From NCBI GenBank assembly GCA_027451525.1, contig DAIDJF010000023.1, positions 1 through 64,000 on the forward strand: DNA of 64,000 nt. The letters run 5' to 3'. Made by a program: the position numbers and the translations under genes. This DNA is from Ktedonobacterales bacterium (lineage in GTDB: Bacteria > Chloroflexota > Ktedonobacteria > Ktedonobacterales > Ktedonobacteraceae). Positions within the stretch are counted from its first letter, which is position 1; each line of letters opens with the position of its first letter. Of this stretch, positions 52,484-61,817 are shown piece by piece. The notes below the pieces were generated by a model. That model was given only the letters and a program-made list of their open reading frames with translations. It was not told the DNA's origin and ran no database searches.

Positions 52484-54115
52484 ATGTCAACATCTGGGAT
52501 GTTCACGCCTTTGGCGAATGTGATGCTGAACACTGCGGCAATAGAGGCAATGCAACGGCAGAACAGCATTGAGCCAGAGCATGTGCTCTTCGCTCTATTG
52601 CAGAAACCACAAAAAAGTAGCGCGGGCAAGGCATTGATTGCTCTGCGCGTAGACCTGAGACGACTACGTAAATCCCTAAGCGCGTCTATGCCCGTGAATG
52701 GTCTGGCGTTAGAGGGAATCGGGCTACCCACAGAACGCTGTAAGATTGTGCTTGCTTACGCGGAGAATGCAGCAAAAGAGGCGCAGCATACACAGGTAGC
52801 GACCGTTGATCTACTCGTGGGACTGCTACTGGAAGGTGGTCCCGCCGCGCAGGTGCTGTTGACAGCGAGTGTCAACAAAGATCTGATCGAGATTGCGGCC
52901 CAGTCGCGCTTCACTTTCACGCCAGCGGAGCCTCTCACCTCGCGTTCTCGTGAAGAAGTAAAAAATGTACGTGCTCAAGGATGTGTTTTTTGGCTTTTTC
53001 AACTCTCTGTCAGCATCATCGTTGGAGGCGCTAGCGGTTTTATAGAACGGAGTGGCGGCCTTTTACATGTGCTATCGCTATTAAACACTTGGCTCGTCGC
53101 GTTCCCACTGTTTGCTTTTCAACCTATTACAGGCTGGTATCCCTTCGTTATTCTCGCTTACGTTGCTTCTCTTTATGCATTGTTCATAGGGTTCTTTGGG
53201 ATCTTCTCGCTGGTGTTTTATCTCGCAGGCCCAAAAACAGGTATCAGTAGAAATAGCAAATATGTTGTGCGCTTTTTCGCTTTACACGCTCTATTGATAG
53301 TATTCTATCTTGAAGTTGGCACGTTCTTCTATGTCGTGCAGCCACAAAGTTGGTGGCTTTGGATGACAGGCGTGTACATGCTGGTCTCAATGTGGCGAGC
53401 CTATATTGCTCCGTTCTGGCTCTTTCCATTCTTACATAAAGTGACACCAATCACTGATGAAGTATTGTTACAACGACTAGACAAACTGCTGCAGCGTACC
53501 CAAACGAAATTACATGGTTTTTATCGGTTAGAGTCGTTATCGGCTAAAGAGACTGAAGACTCGCGCATGCCAGCTAATGCCGCCCTTATCGGACTGGGCA
53601 ATTCGCGTTCGATTGTGATGACTGAGACCTTGATGCGCGATTTTTCTCTAGATGAAATTGAAGTGATATTGGCCCACGAACTGGGACATGACGCCTATTA
53701 TGATCTCTGGAAAATGCTGCTCTATAAATCGCTGAGCATACTCATCTTGCTCGGCATGGCGCAATGGTTCTTTTTTACCATTTTATATAATGGAAGTTTT
53801 CTATTTTCAGATCAAGGTGCATTGGGATTGCTATTATTATTCTGTATATTTGTTATTATCCTCTTTGGTATGATATATCTGTACATGTGGCGGCGGCGCG
53901 TGATGGAGCGGCTCGCCGATGAATACGCTTTACAATTGATACAACAACCAGCTATTTTCAAAAATGCGATGATGCATTTGACCAGGGCTAACAAACAACC
54001 GCCAGCCTGGACTTCTTCGCAGCAAAGTTTGTTGAGCCATCCCTCTCTTTTAGACCGCTTGCGACACGCTGATGACTTTGTACGTCGTATGGCACACCAG
54101 AGCAAAACCGCTTGA
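52484..54115 (+). CDS. Membrane M48 metalloprotease with N-terminal Clp-N domain (copy 2)
   Basis: 543 aa. The same layout as its upstream neighbour: Clp-N at about 1-140 (NVMLNTAAIEAMQRQNSIEP with HVLFALLQ; AENAAKEAQHTQVATVDLLV), a linker, then membrane helices and the catalytic site IEVILAHELGHDAYYDLWK. The third Glu is in MERLADEYALQLIQQ, and HPSLLDRLRHADDF ends the core. The HExxH motif is HELGH, intact. AGGAGAG precedes the ATG, 24 nt after the previous stop, so co-translation is likely. Divergence from copy 1 is substantial, so the duplication is not recent. Confidence 0.85.
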   Translation: MSTSGMFTPLANVMLNTAAIEAMQRQNSIEPEHVLFALLQKPQKSSAGKALIALRVDLRRLRKSLSASMPVNGLALEGIGLPTERCKIVLAYAENAAKEAQHTQVATVDLLVGLLLEGGPAAQVLLTASVNKDLIEIAAQSRFTFTPAEPLTSRSREEVKNVRAQGCVFWLFQLSVSIIVGGASGFIERSGGLLHVLSLLNTWLVAFPLFAFQPITGWYPFVILAYVASLYALFIGFFGIFSLVFYLAGPKTGISRNSKYVVRFFALHALLIVFYLEVGTFFYVVQPQSWWLWMTGVYMLVSMWRAYIAPFWLFPFLHKVTPITDEVLLQRLDKLLQRTQTKLHGFYRLESLSAKETEDSRMPANAALIGLGNSRSIVMTETLMRDFSLDEIEVILAHELGHDAYYDLWKMLLYKSLSILILLGMAQWFFFTILYNGSFLFSDQGALGLLLLFCIFVIILFGMIYLYMWRRRVMERLADEYALQLIQQPAIFKNAMMHLTRANKQPPAWTSSQQSLLSHPSLLDRLRHADDFVRRMAHQSKTA

Positions 54116-54188
54116 CTTTTCTCTTCTTAAGACGGATAGTAATAGCAATGTTTCATCAGGATGGCGCATATTGAGCGGAGGAAAAGAG

Positions 54189-54749
54189 ATGACCGCACTG
54201 CCTGAATATCCTTTTATGAGCGTACAAGATTACCTGCTACTGGATAATGCCAGTCAAGATGTTCGTTATGAGTATGTTGATGGTCAACTGCGTATGCTTG
54301 CTGGGGGCAATCTACATCATTCACGTATTGCCGTTAATTTTGTCAAGCTATTGGACGATCATTTGAGCGACGGTCCCTGCGTTGTCTATAGTTCTGATAC
54401 ACGCGTACAACTTGCTGTCGGACGCTATGTCTATCCTGATCTGACTGTGACGTGTGATGAGCGTGAAGCTGATGATATGATCCGTTATCCGCGTGTGATT
54501 GTTGAAGTGCTTTCTCCCAGTACGGAGGCTTTTGATCGCGGCTTGAAATTCGCGCTCTATCGTGCCTGTCCCACGCTTGAGGAATATATATTGGTAGATT
54601 CTGCGCGTAAAACAGTCGAGGTATATTCAAAAGAAGAGGTAGGTTGGCTCTATGCCGCGTATAGTGCTGGTGAAACTGTCGTGTTAAGAAATCTGAATAT
54701 GCGCTTTGCCGTAGACGTACTTTATAACAAGGTACATTTGCCTGAATAA
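54189..54749 (+). CDS. Uma2-family (DUF820) putative endonuclease
   Basis: 186 aa from the ATG at 54189 with GGAGGAAA upstream; a longer frame opens at 54072 inside the previous gene. Core: EYVDGQLRMLAGGNLHHSRI, VVYSSDTRVQLAVG, YPDLTVTCDERE, VIVEVLSPSTEAFDRGLKF, EEYILVDSARKTVEVY. The D (PDLTV), E (VEVLS) and K (LKFALYRA) positions are conserved. It lies between two M48 protease genes on the same strand with short gaps. A recent insertion or a functional link are both possible. It is a paralogue of the gene at 22.2 kb. Confidence 0.85.
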   Translation: MTALPEYPFMSVQDYLLLDNASQDVRYEYVDGQLRMLAGGNLHHSRIAVNFVKLLDDHLSDGPCVVYSSDTRVQLAVGRYVYPDLTVTCDEREADDMIRYPRVIVEVLSPSTEAFDRGLKFALYRACPTLEEYILVDSARKTVEVYSKEEVGWLYAAYSAGETVVLRNLNMRFAVDVLYNKVHLPE

Positions 54750-54779
54750 ATCAATTCCCTGGAACAAGGAGCAAACTCT

Positions 54780-55967
54780 ATGGATATGGAGATACAGCAG
54801 GAACAGGTTGCGCAGGAACAACCTGCGCAACTAAATGAAGAGCGACAGCAACAGGCGCGCGCCTATGCGCGTGTGCGCCTGCGTCTCTCGCTGGTCAGCA
54901 TGGGCATTGCCGCGCTATGTATCGCCGTCGTGCTGGGGGCGCGTCTGGATGTCTGGCTGCGTACCGTTGTTGCGCCGCTGGCATGGCAACCCGTGCATGG
55001 CTGGTATCCGCTGCAAATCCTGTTGTATTTTGTGCTACTCATGCTGGCCTATCAGATCATCACGCTGCCATTAGCCTATTATGGGTTCACCCTTTCGCGC
55101 CGCTATGGCCTTTCCACAATGTCGCCACTTACATGGTTTGTGGATCTCGCCAAAGGCTTTGGCCTGAGTCTGGTATTGGAAGTCTGCGCATTTGAGTTGA
55201 TTTATCTATTGTTAGCTGTCCAACCGCAGACATGGTGGCTGTGGGTCGCGCTCGTCATGCTCTTCTTCTCGGTTGTGATGGCAAATCTCGCTCCCGTCCT
55301 GATCTTCCCAATTTTCTATAAATTTAAGCCGCTGCCCGATGGTGAATTGACGCAACGACTGGTTGCGCTGGCTGAACGCGCCAACACGCGCATTCGTGGC
55401 GTTTTCACGATGGAGATGAGCAGCAAGACAACAGCGGCTAATGCGGCCCTGATGGGTCTTGGCAATACACGGCGCGTGGTATTGGGCGATACAATGCTTG
55501 ATCGCTACAGCGTCGATGAGATTGAGGTCGTGCTGGCGCACGAACTGGGTCACCACGTCCATCGCGATATCTGGAAACTGATTCTCAGTCAGACAATTTT
55601 GACGTTGGGAAGTCTCTATTTCGCCAATCTTGTGCTGCACTGGGTGGTAGGCTTGCACGCTTACCTCGCCCTGAGCGATGTCGCGACCATGCCGCTGCTG
55701 TTTCTATTGATGGGCGTCTTTGGCCTGATCGTGATGCCGCTTGGCAACAGCTATACGCGCATGATCGAGTATCAGGCCGATGAGTACGCGCTGGAAAGTA
55801 CGCGCAAGGTAGAGGCATTCAAGAGCGCGATGAGTCGGCTTGCCAACCAGAATCTGGCGGAAGCCGAGCCACCGCAACTCGTCGAAATCCTTTTCCACGA
55901 TCACCCTTCAATCGGGAAGCGGTTGCGTCACGCCGATGCCTTCGCGCAGCAGCATGGATTGGCATAA
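54780..55967 (+). CDS. M48 family membrane metalloprotease (no Clp-N domain)
   Basis: 395 aa. AAGGAG lies before the ATG. After a hydrophilic Gln/Glu-rich 30 residues, there are about four helices (LSLVSMGIAALCIAVVLGAR, then LLMLAYQIITLPLAYYGFTL) and an Ste24/CAAX-type protease domain. Zinc motif: DEIEVVLAHELGHHVHRDIW; third Glu in YQADEYALEST; C-terminal HPSIGKRLRHADAF. It resembles Ste24p (CAAX protease 1) in length and layout, and is the likely ancestor or sister of the two fused copies. It is on the same strand, about 700 nt after copy 2. Confidence 0.9.
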   Translation: MDMEIQQEQVAQEQPAQLNEERQQQARAYARVRLRLSLVSMGIAALCIAVVLGARLDVWLRTVVAPLAWQPVHGWYPLQILLYFVLLMLAYQIITLPLAYYGFTLSRRYGLSTMSPLTWFVDLAKGFGLSLVLEVCAFELIYLLLAVQPQTWWLWVALVMLFFSVVMANLAPVLIFPIFYKFKPLPDGELTQRLVALAERANTRIRGVFTMEMSSKTTAANAALMGLGNTRRVVLGDTMLDRYSVDEIEVVLAHELGHHVHRDIWKLILSQTILTLGSLYFANLVLHWVVGLHAYLALSDVATMPLLFLLMGVFGLIVMPLGNSYTRMIEYQADEYALESTRKVEAFKSAMSRLANQNLAEAEPPQLVEILFHDHPSIGKRLRHADAFAQQHGLA

Positions 55968-55970
55968 CGA

Positions 55971-57035
55971 TTATGCTTTGTTGAGCGCGGACCTCAGAGC
56001 GGAGAGCGTCGCACCGGCCTCGTCAATCGAGCCAGCAGGCATCGCGAGCAAGGGTTGATCGACACCCGCCTCGGCCCACGTGTCGAGCTTTGCCACCACC
56101 TCGCTTGCTGTACCAATGATTGAGGTCGCGTCGAGCATGTGTGGACTGACAGCCATCACCGCGCTCTTGAGTCCCTGCTTGTTGGCCTCAATCACGGCCT
56201 GTACGTCCTCGCCAAAGCCATTGCGTGTGAGCATGTCTGCGTAATAGACGCCCATCCGTGCAATATAGTAGGCGAGCGGTTGTGCGGCTCCGATGCGTGC
56301 CTGCATGCGCATCTGCTCGTCGGCATTCTCCGGTAGCACGACACTGGTGATATAAGGCGCGATAGCGGCACTATGGGGCGGACGACCAGCCTGTTGTGAA
56401 CCCTCGTCTAACTGTGCGCGCAACTCGCCCCATCGGTTGCCCGGCCAGTAGACGGGCAGGATACCATCGGCGATCTCGCCTGATTGCACGACGTTCTTGG
56501 GTCCCATCGCCGCGACATAGATCGGCAGATCAGGGCGCGCGGGCGTGAAGCGCAGTTTGAAGCCACGTTCCAGATTGAAAAACTCGCCGTGATAGACCAG
56601 TTTTTCGCCGTGCAGGATCATTCTGATGATCTCGACATATTCGCGTGTGCGTTTCAGCGGCTTCTCAAATTTGACGCCGTGCCAGTGTTCGATGACATTG
56701 GCTCCCGACGGGCCGAGACCGAGGATGATGCGCCCGCCGGAGCGTTCGTCAAGCGTGGCGACCGTACTGGCAATCAGCGCGGGCGTGCGTGAGAAAATAT
56801 TGGCAATGCCCGCCCCTATCTTAATGCGTTTGGTAATACGGACAAGATCGCTCATTGAGGTGAAAAGTTCGTAGCCCCAGGATTCGCCGAGCCAGACCGA
56901 GTCGAAGCCCAGCTCATCGGCGATTTTGACCTTCTCCATCACGCTATCCCATTCGGAGGGAAAATTTGGAGAGTCGGCGACCAGACCTATGCGCGAACGA
57001 TATGCCTTCTGCGGTGCGTTTGTTTCTGTTGTCAT
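55971..57035 (-). CDS. LLM-class (F420-dependent-like) oxidoreductase
   Basis: 354 aa from the ATG at 57035 (GGAAGGA upstream at about 11 nt); a longer frame opens at 57086. Luciferase-like TIM barrel: DELGFDSVWLGESWGYELF, RIKIGAGIANIFSRTPALIA, GGRIILGLGPSGANVIEHWH, PIYVAAMGPKNVVQSGEIAD, GILPVYWPGNR. These enzymes use F420 (Chloroflexota commonly) or FMN to reduce or oxidise small molecules; the substrate is not evident. It is convergent with the M48 gene, 3 bp from its stop. Confidence 0.9.
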   Translation of the reverse strand: MTTETNAPQKAYRSRIGLVADSPNFPSEWDSVMEKVKIADELGFDSVWLGESWGYELFTSMSDLVRITKRIKIGAGIANIFSRTPALIASTVATLDERSGGRIILGLGPSGANVIEHWHGVKFEKPLKRTREYVEIIRMILHGEKLVYHGEFFNLERGFKLRFTPARPDLPIYVAAMGPKNVVQSGEIADGILPVYWPGNRWGELRAQLDEGSQQAGRPPHSAAIAPYITSVVLPENADEQMRMQARIGAAQPLAYYIARMGVYYADMLTRNGFGEDVQAVIEANKQGLKSAVMAVSPHMLDATSIIGTASEVVAKLDTWAEAGVDQPLLAMPAGSIDEAGATLSALRSALNKA

Positions 57036-57163
57036 ACGTAGACTAATCCTTCCATCAGTGGTGCGATTTGACTGGTATGCCATCATTATATCCCAAGTAA
57101 GCTTATGTCATTTTCTGGAAACCTCTACACAGCACTACGGTTACGTATGCTATTGTATGTCTC

Positions 57164-58519
57164 ATGAGACAACATATTTTTCGCACAATGCTGCCTGCTC
57201 TGCTGATCTGTATGCTGCTGCTCTTGAGTAGTTGCGCGCAGACGAACACGCAGCCAGTCAAAAATAAAAGCGCGACTCCAGCGAGTAATCAGGTTGCTGG
57301 CCTTTGCAATGGAGCGGGTGAGACGCGCAACGATATCACGGTTTCCAGTCTGCCCGCCGCGCAAGGCAACTGGCCGATGTTTCACGGCAATGTCAATCGT
57401 GATGGGGCGACTACGGCTGGAGGCGGCTCGCTGCTTACGCAGGCATGGACATATTGTACAGGGGCGATTGTTTTCGCTTCGCCCGTTGTGCAGAATAATA
57501 TCCTTTATATTGCTTCAACCAACGACACAATTACCGCTCTCGCGCTTCCTGCGGGCAAACCGCTCTGGCAGATTCAGGCTGAGGCGGGCTTCTATAGTTC
57601 GCCCGTGATACAGGATGGCACGCTCTATGCCGCGACCAACACTGGCAGTATCTACGCGATAGATGCGCACTATGGTTTTGTTCATTGGCGCGTGCCGCTC
57701 GATGTGCCGGGAGCACGGCTCTGGTCCTCGCCTGCCGTTGCCGATGGCCTGCTATTGATTGGCGCGGCCTCGACGTTGAGCGAGCATCCCAAGATCGCGG
57801 GACAGGTGCTGGCCTTCGATGCGCAGACGGGCAAGTTGCGCTGGCGTGCCTATGTCGAGGGGTCGGGAATATCTGGGGGGGGCGTCTGGAGTTCACCCGC
57901 CGTTGATATCGCCAATAACATCGTCTACGTGGGCACGGGCGATCCCGATGATGGCGTTGAAGCTCTTGATCTGCAGAGCGGAAAACTGCTCTGGCACTGG
58001 CGGTCGGTCGTACAAGATGTCGCGGATACCGACGTGGGATCTGGCCCACTGCTCTTCCGTGACGCAAAAGGACAGGTGCGTGTCGTCGTCGGTGGCAAGA
58101 ACGGCTTTCTCTATTGTCTGGATGGCGCAACGGGTACGCAACTCTGGCAGACCCACATTGCCGACCATATCTATAGCTCGCCAGCCTATGCCAATGGGAC
58201 GCTCTATGCCGTTGGCGTGCTGAGTGGACACCAATCGATGAGCGTGGCACTGGATGCACAAACGGGCCACGTGCGCTGGCAACACGCGATTCCGCTGGTT
58301 GTCTATGCTTCTCCCGCGCTTGTGGGGCAGACGCTCTATCTTGCCGTCGGCGATAGTTTTGTCAACGGTGATGGCGGCGTGCAGGTTCTCAATGCGAAAA
58401 ATGGGCAACTGCTGCAATATATGGATCTGCATAGCCCTGTTACCTCTTCGCCTGCTGTCATCACTGCGTGGCTCTTCGTCGGCGGGCGCAATGGCCTGCT
58501 CTACGCCTTCACTCGCTAG
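57164..58519 (+). CDS. Lipoprotein with PQQ-like beta-propeller
   Basis: 451 aa. Signal peptide and lipobox: MLPALLICMLLLLSSCAQ (Cys 24), so it is anchored outside the membrane. A seven- or eight-bladed PQQ-type propeller follows, with repeated units like ITALALPAGKPLWQIQAEAG, YSSPVIQDGTLYAATNTGS, FDAQTGKLRWRAYVEG and LDAQTGHVRWQHAIPL. The common relative is BamB or quinoprotein dehydrogenase; residues for PQQ binding cannot be assigned. No Shine-Dalgarno-like sequence precedes the ATG; a TATGCT box only 13 nt away suggests a short leader. It overlaps the 3' end of the antiporter gene by 11 nt, tail-to-tail. Confidence 0.85.
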   Translation: MRQHIFRTMLPALLICMLLLLSSCAQTNTQPVKNKSATPASNQVAGLCNGAGETRNDITVSSLPAAQGNWPMFHGNVNRDGATTAGGGSLLTQAWTYCTGAIVFASPVVQNNILYIASTNDTITALALPAGKPLWQIQAEAGFYSSPVIQDGTLYAATNTGSIYAIDAHYGFVHWRVPLDVPGARLWSSPAVADGLLLIGAASTLSEHPKIAGQVLAFDAQTGKLRWRAYVEGSGISGGGVWSSPAVDIANNIVYVGTGDPDDGVEALDLQSGKLLWHWRSVVQDVADTDVGSGPLLFRDAKGQVRVVVGGKNGFLYCLDGATGTQLWQTHIADHIYSSPAYANGTLYAVGVLSGHQSMSVALDAQTGHVRWQHAIPLVVYASPALVGQTLYLAVGDSFVNGDGGVQVLNAKNGQLLQYMDLHSPVTSSPAVITAWLFVGGRNGLLYAFTR

Positions 58520-59750
58520 TTTCTTTAACCCCTGGTAAGCGTTTTAGGATGAGGCGTAAGCTCAAGCCTTGTACCAGCAACGTAAATAGTACGACGCCGT
58601 ACGTGGCAAAGACCAGCTCTTCGCGTCTAGGAACGTTGAATGGCACTGCCAGTACCAGGGCGAGTGAGAGTGCGCCGCGCAGACCGCTCCAGAAGATCAG
58701 AAACCGCCAGGAGTGTAAACGTAAATTGGGAATACGTTGTAAATGGCGTGGCAAAAGCAGGACGACGATAAGGCGCGCGAGCAGGACAGCAACAATGGTT
58801 GAACCAGCAGTAATCAAAAGCGATGAGAGATTTACGCTTTGAAGAAAATGGATTGGGTTAAGTTGTACGCCGACGAGTAAGAAAAGTAGTGCGTTAGCAA
58901 CGAACGCGATAACACTCCAGAAATTATCGACTGTTTCCTGAGTGTGCTCAGTCATACTTTGTGTTCGTCCATAACTGCCCACAATTAAGCCAGCAATAAC
59001 AACAGCGAGAATGCCTGAAGAGTGAAATGCTTCTGCCAAAAGATAGGTTCCATAGGCTGCCACGATGGTAACAGTTGTTTCAAGTAATGATTCATCAAGA
59101 TGTCTGACAAAACGACTGACAAGAAATCCACTGATGCCACCAACGAGTAGGCCACCGCCGAATTGCTCCAGAAAGACCATGAAACCTTGTAACCATGCTT
59201 GTATGCCCGTTAAGTGGCTATTGCTGAGTGAGGCGAGAACCAGGGCCAGAAATACCTGATAGAAAGAACCGGCAATCCCATCGTTGAACAGACTTTCACC
59301 TTCAATAATGGCAGAAAGTTGTGAATTTACATGTAACTGACGAAAGAGGCCTAGCACAGCTATCGGATCGGTTGGAGAAAGGATCGCGCTGAGCAGAAAT
59401 GAATTGCCCCAATCCAGTCCTGCTATAAAATGCAATGGAGTTGCGATCAATACCAGTTCTAACAGCAGGCCAGGGCCAACGAGCAAGAAGATAACAAACC
59501 AGTTTTTGTGAAATAATTGAATAGAACTTGACCATGCACCCTCGAAGAGTAGTGCGGGCAAGAAGACGAAGAGCACGAGATCTGGCGTGAGTCGAAGTTG
59601 TATAAAACCCGTAAAGAAACTAATAATAAGCCCTACAATAACAAGACCTAGTGTATAAGGGACCGCCAAACGCCTTGAGATGAGGATGACAATCAGAGCG
59701 ATGAGCAGTAAAATAGTTAGGATACGAATATTAGTAACAATGTCGGTCAT
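58509..59750 (-). CDS. Monovalent cation:proton antiporter, CPA1 type (NhaP/YjcE-like)
   Basis: 413 aa with about 12 membrane helices. Family motifs are LVLFVFLPALLFEGAWSSSI (the ND-region, here FEGAW), FLLSAILSPTDPIAVLGLFR (SPTDP, site of cation binding) and SLFNDGIAGSFYQV (ESLFNDG). IFWSGLRGALSLALVLAVPF is the late conserved GLRGA block. It exchanges Na+ (or K+) for H+ and should balance intracellular pH. It is short because it lacks the C-terminal regulatory domain seen in many NhaP proteins. The start at 59750 has no strong upstream site. Confidence 0.9.
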   Translation of the reverse strand: MTDIVTNIRILTILLLIALIVILISRRLAVPYTLGLVIVGLIISFFTGFIQLRLTPDLVLFVFLPALLFEGAWSSSIQLFHKNWFVIFLLVGPGLLLELVLIATPLHFIAGLDWGNSFLLSAILSPTDPIAVLGLFRQLHVNSQLSAIIEGESLFNDGIAGSFYQVFLALVLASLSNSHLTGIQAWLQGFMVFLEQFGGGLLVGGISGFLVSRFVRHLDESLLETTVTIVAAYGTYLLAEAFHSSGILAVVIAGLIVGSYGRTQSMTEHTQETVDNFWSVIAFVANALLFLLVGVQLNPIHFLQSVNLSSLLITAGSTIVAVLLARLIVVLLLPRHLQRIPNLRLHSWRFLIFWSGLRGALSLALVLAVPFNVPRREELVFATYGVVLFTLLVQGLSLRLILKRLPGVKETSE

Positions 59751-59912
59751 GCCAAGTTCTTTCTGTGAGCGATTTTTGTTACTAAGAGCATATCCAATGA
59801 CTTGAAAAAGGTCAAGCGACTTGCATGTTTTCGTCTCTTTGTGGTTTAGTATAAGTCAGTCTGACGTTGTAGCAATGGCGCAGGACAACACGCAAATCCC
59901 AGGAGGATATCT

Positions 59913-61079
59913 ATGGCAGCTATGCGAGAAGCCGTAATTGTTGACGCGGTTCGTACCCCTATGGGGCGCAGAAATGGCAAGCTCAAGGATTGGCATCCCG
60001 TCGATCTGATGGCCCAAACATTGAGCGCGTTAGTGAAACGCAACAACCTTGATGCAGGCCTGATTGAAGATGTTATTGTAGGATGTGTGAGTCAGGTAGG
60101 AGATCAAAGCCTCAACGTGGGGCGTAACGCCGCCCTTGCCGCAGGCTTTCCTGAATCGGTCCCTGGCACGACCGTTGATCGGCAGTGTGGTTCGAGCCAG
60201 CAGGCCATTCATTTCGCGGCCCAGGGCGTGCTGAGCGGAGCCTATGATATCGTGATCGCGGGCGGCGTCGAGTCGATGACGCGCGTGCCAATGGGTAGCT
60301 CCTCACAGGGCGGCAAGCCTTTTGGCCCAATGATGGCTGAACGCTACAATCACGGCCTCGTCCATCAAGGCATCAGTGCTAACCTGATTGCGAAAAAGTG
60401 GGAGATGAGCCGCGAGATGCTCGACGCCTATAGCCTGCAAAGCCACCAGCGTGCGGCCCAAGCGACCGCTGAGGGACGTTTCGCCTCGCAGATCATTCCT
60501 ATACCCGTCAAGAACGAAGATGGCACGACCAGCATGTTCACGCAGGACGAGGGCATTCGCAGCGATACCAGCCTTGAAAAACTGGCCTCGCTCAAACCCG
60601 CCTTTGAGGCCGATGGTTTGATTACCGCTGGCAACTCCTCGCAGATCAGCGATGGGGCCGCCGCAGTCCTGATTATGGAGCGTGCGACCGCCGAAAAGCT
60701 AGGTCTCAAGCCGCGTGCGCGCTTCATCTCTTTCGCCGTAATGGGTGATGATCCCGTCTTTATGCTCACCGCCGTTATCCCCGCCAGTCGCAAGACCCTC
60801 GCAAGAGCGGGCATGACGATTGAGCAGATGGACCTCGTGGAGATCAACGAGGCCTTTGCTAGCGTCGTCCTGGCCTGGCAGCACGAATTGGGTGCGGATA
60901 TGAGCAAGGTCAATGTCAATGGCGGCGCGGTCGCTATTGGGCATCCGCTGGGAGCCTCCGGTGCGCGCCTGACCACCTTCCTGCTCAACGAACTGGAACG
61001 CACAGGCGGACGCTACGGCCTGCAAACGATCTGCGAAGGCGGCGGCATGGCGAACGCCATGATTATCGAGCGACTGTAG
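59913..61079 (+). CDS. Thiolase (acetyl-CoA acyltransferase)
   Basis: 388 aa with AGGAGG at 6 nt. Thiolase catalytic residues are visible: Cys in TTVDRQCGSSQQA (about residue 92), His in AVAIGHPLGASGARL, and Cys in CEGGGMANAMI. It condenses or cleaves acyl-CoA (acetyl-CoA + acyl-CoA to 3-ketoacyl-CoA). Both degradative and biosynthetic members share these motifs; there is no beta-oxidation operon here, so the direction is undetermined. A terminator follows. Confidence 0.94.
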   Translation: MAAMREAVIVDAVRTPMGRRNGKLKDWHPVDLMAQTLSALVKRNNLDAGLIEDVIVGCVSQVGDQSLNVGRNAALAAGFPESVPGTTVDRQCGSSQQAIHFAAQGVLSGAYDIVIAGGVESMTRVPMGSSSQGGKPFGPMMAERYNHGLVHQGISANLIAKKWEMSREMLDAYSLQSHQRAAQATAEGRFASQIIPIPVKNEDGTTSMFTQDEGIRSDTSLEKLASLKPAFEADGLITAGNSSQISDGAAAVLIMERATAEKLGLKPRARFISFAVMGDDPVFMLTAVIPASRKTLARAGMTIEQMDLVEINEAFASVVLAWQHELGADMSKVNVNGGAVAIGHPLGASGARLTTFLLNELERTGGRYGLQTICEGGGMANAMIIERL

Positions 61080-61111
61080 TAACCTTTGTTAGATATGATG
61101 TGAGCAATAAG

Positions 61112-61144
61112 GGCGTGACACTTATTATTGGTGTCATGCCTTTA
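61112..61144 (+). terminator. Terminator of the thiolase gene
   Basis: Stem GGCGTGACAC / GTGTCATGCC (one G-U pair), then TTTA. It has the same GCATGAC/GTCATGC composition as the PBP terminator. Confidence 0.8.
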
Positions 61145-61294
61145 TTATTGGTACTTATAGTAAGCGAGAGCAAGAAAATGCAATTAACGCAGCAAGAACG
61201 TGAAATCATTGAGGGGCTGCTCCTAAAAATAAGCAAGTGATAAAATGATACATTCATCCTTCAGAGAAAACCAGAGTTCTCACCTTTATCCAAC

Positions 61295-61765
61295 TCAGGA
61301 TGGGCCAAGAGCCTGTGTAGCGTCCTCCTGCTGACGTTCTCCATTAGAGATTGCTCGCAGAAGCACCCGTTTAAAGACGAGGAGATCTTCTGATGGAATA
61401 TCATGAAAGAAGTGCTGTACCACCTCGGCAACGTGGGCGGGCAGACGAGGATAAAGCTCTCGGGCTTGTGGGGTCATTTCTATGACAATCCGGCGGCGAT
61501 CTTTCTCATGCGGTTTGCGTACCAGCAGATTTTTCGCGACCATGCGATCTAGCAGACGTGTCACAGCACCGCTATCCATCGACAGATAGGCACTGATCTC
61601 GGCGGGCGTTGTTGCGCGGCCCGCATTGAGAATCCACAACACCGTCCATTGTGCCGAGGTGACGCCTTCAGCAGCAAGAGCGCGGTCAACTTGAAGTCGC
61701 ATGTAGCTGGCAAGTTGCCCGACGAGAAAGCCGGGACTATCATCAAGAGAAAGAGTTTTCTTCAT
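61295..61765 (-). CDS. MarR-family transcriptional regulator
   Basis: 156 aa. Winged helix: TSAQWTVLWILNAGRATTPA, EISAYLSMDSGAVTRLLDRM, RDRRR-like KDRRRIVIEMTPQA. MarR proteins are dimeric repressors of detoxification or efflux genes released by phenolics or oxidants. Its stop-to-start distance from the SDR gene upstream on the same strand is 52 bp, so both are likely one transcript controlled by the promoter at 62518-62546. The acidic C-terminus (EDATQALGPS) is unremarkable. Confidence 0.88.
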   Translation of the reverse strand: MKKTLSLDDSPGFLVGQLASYMRLQVDRALAAEGVTSAQWTVLWILNAGRATTPAEISAYLSMDSGAVTRLLDRMVAKNLLVRKPHEKDRRRIVIEMTPQARELYPRLPAHVAEVVQHFFHDIPSEDLLVFKRVLLRAISNGERQQEDATQALGPS

Positions 61766-61817
61766 GCCTTAATGATAGTTGCCCTGGCCGTATTCGTCAA
61801 GTGTAGAGGCGCACACG

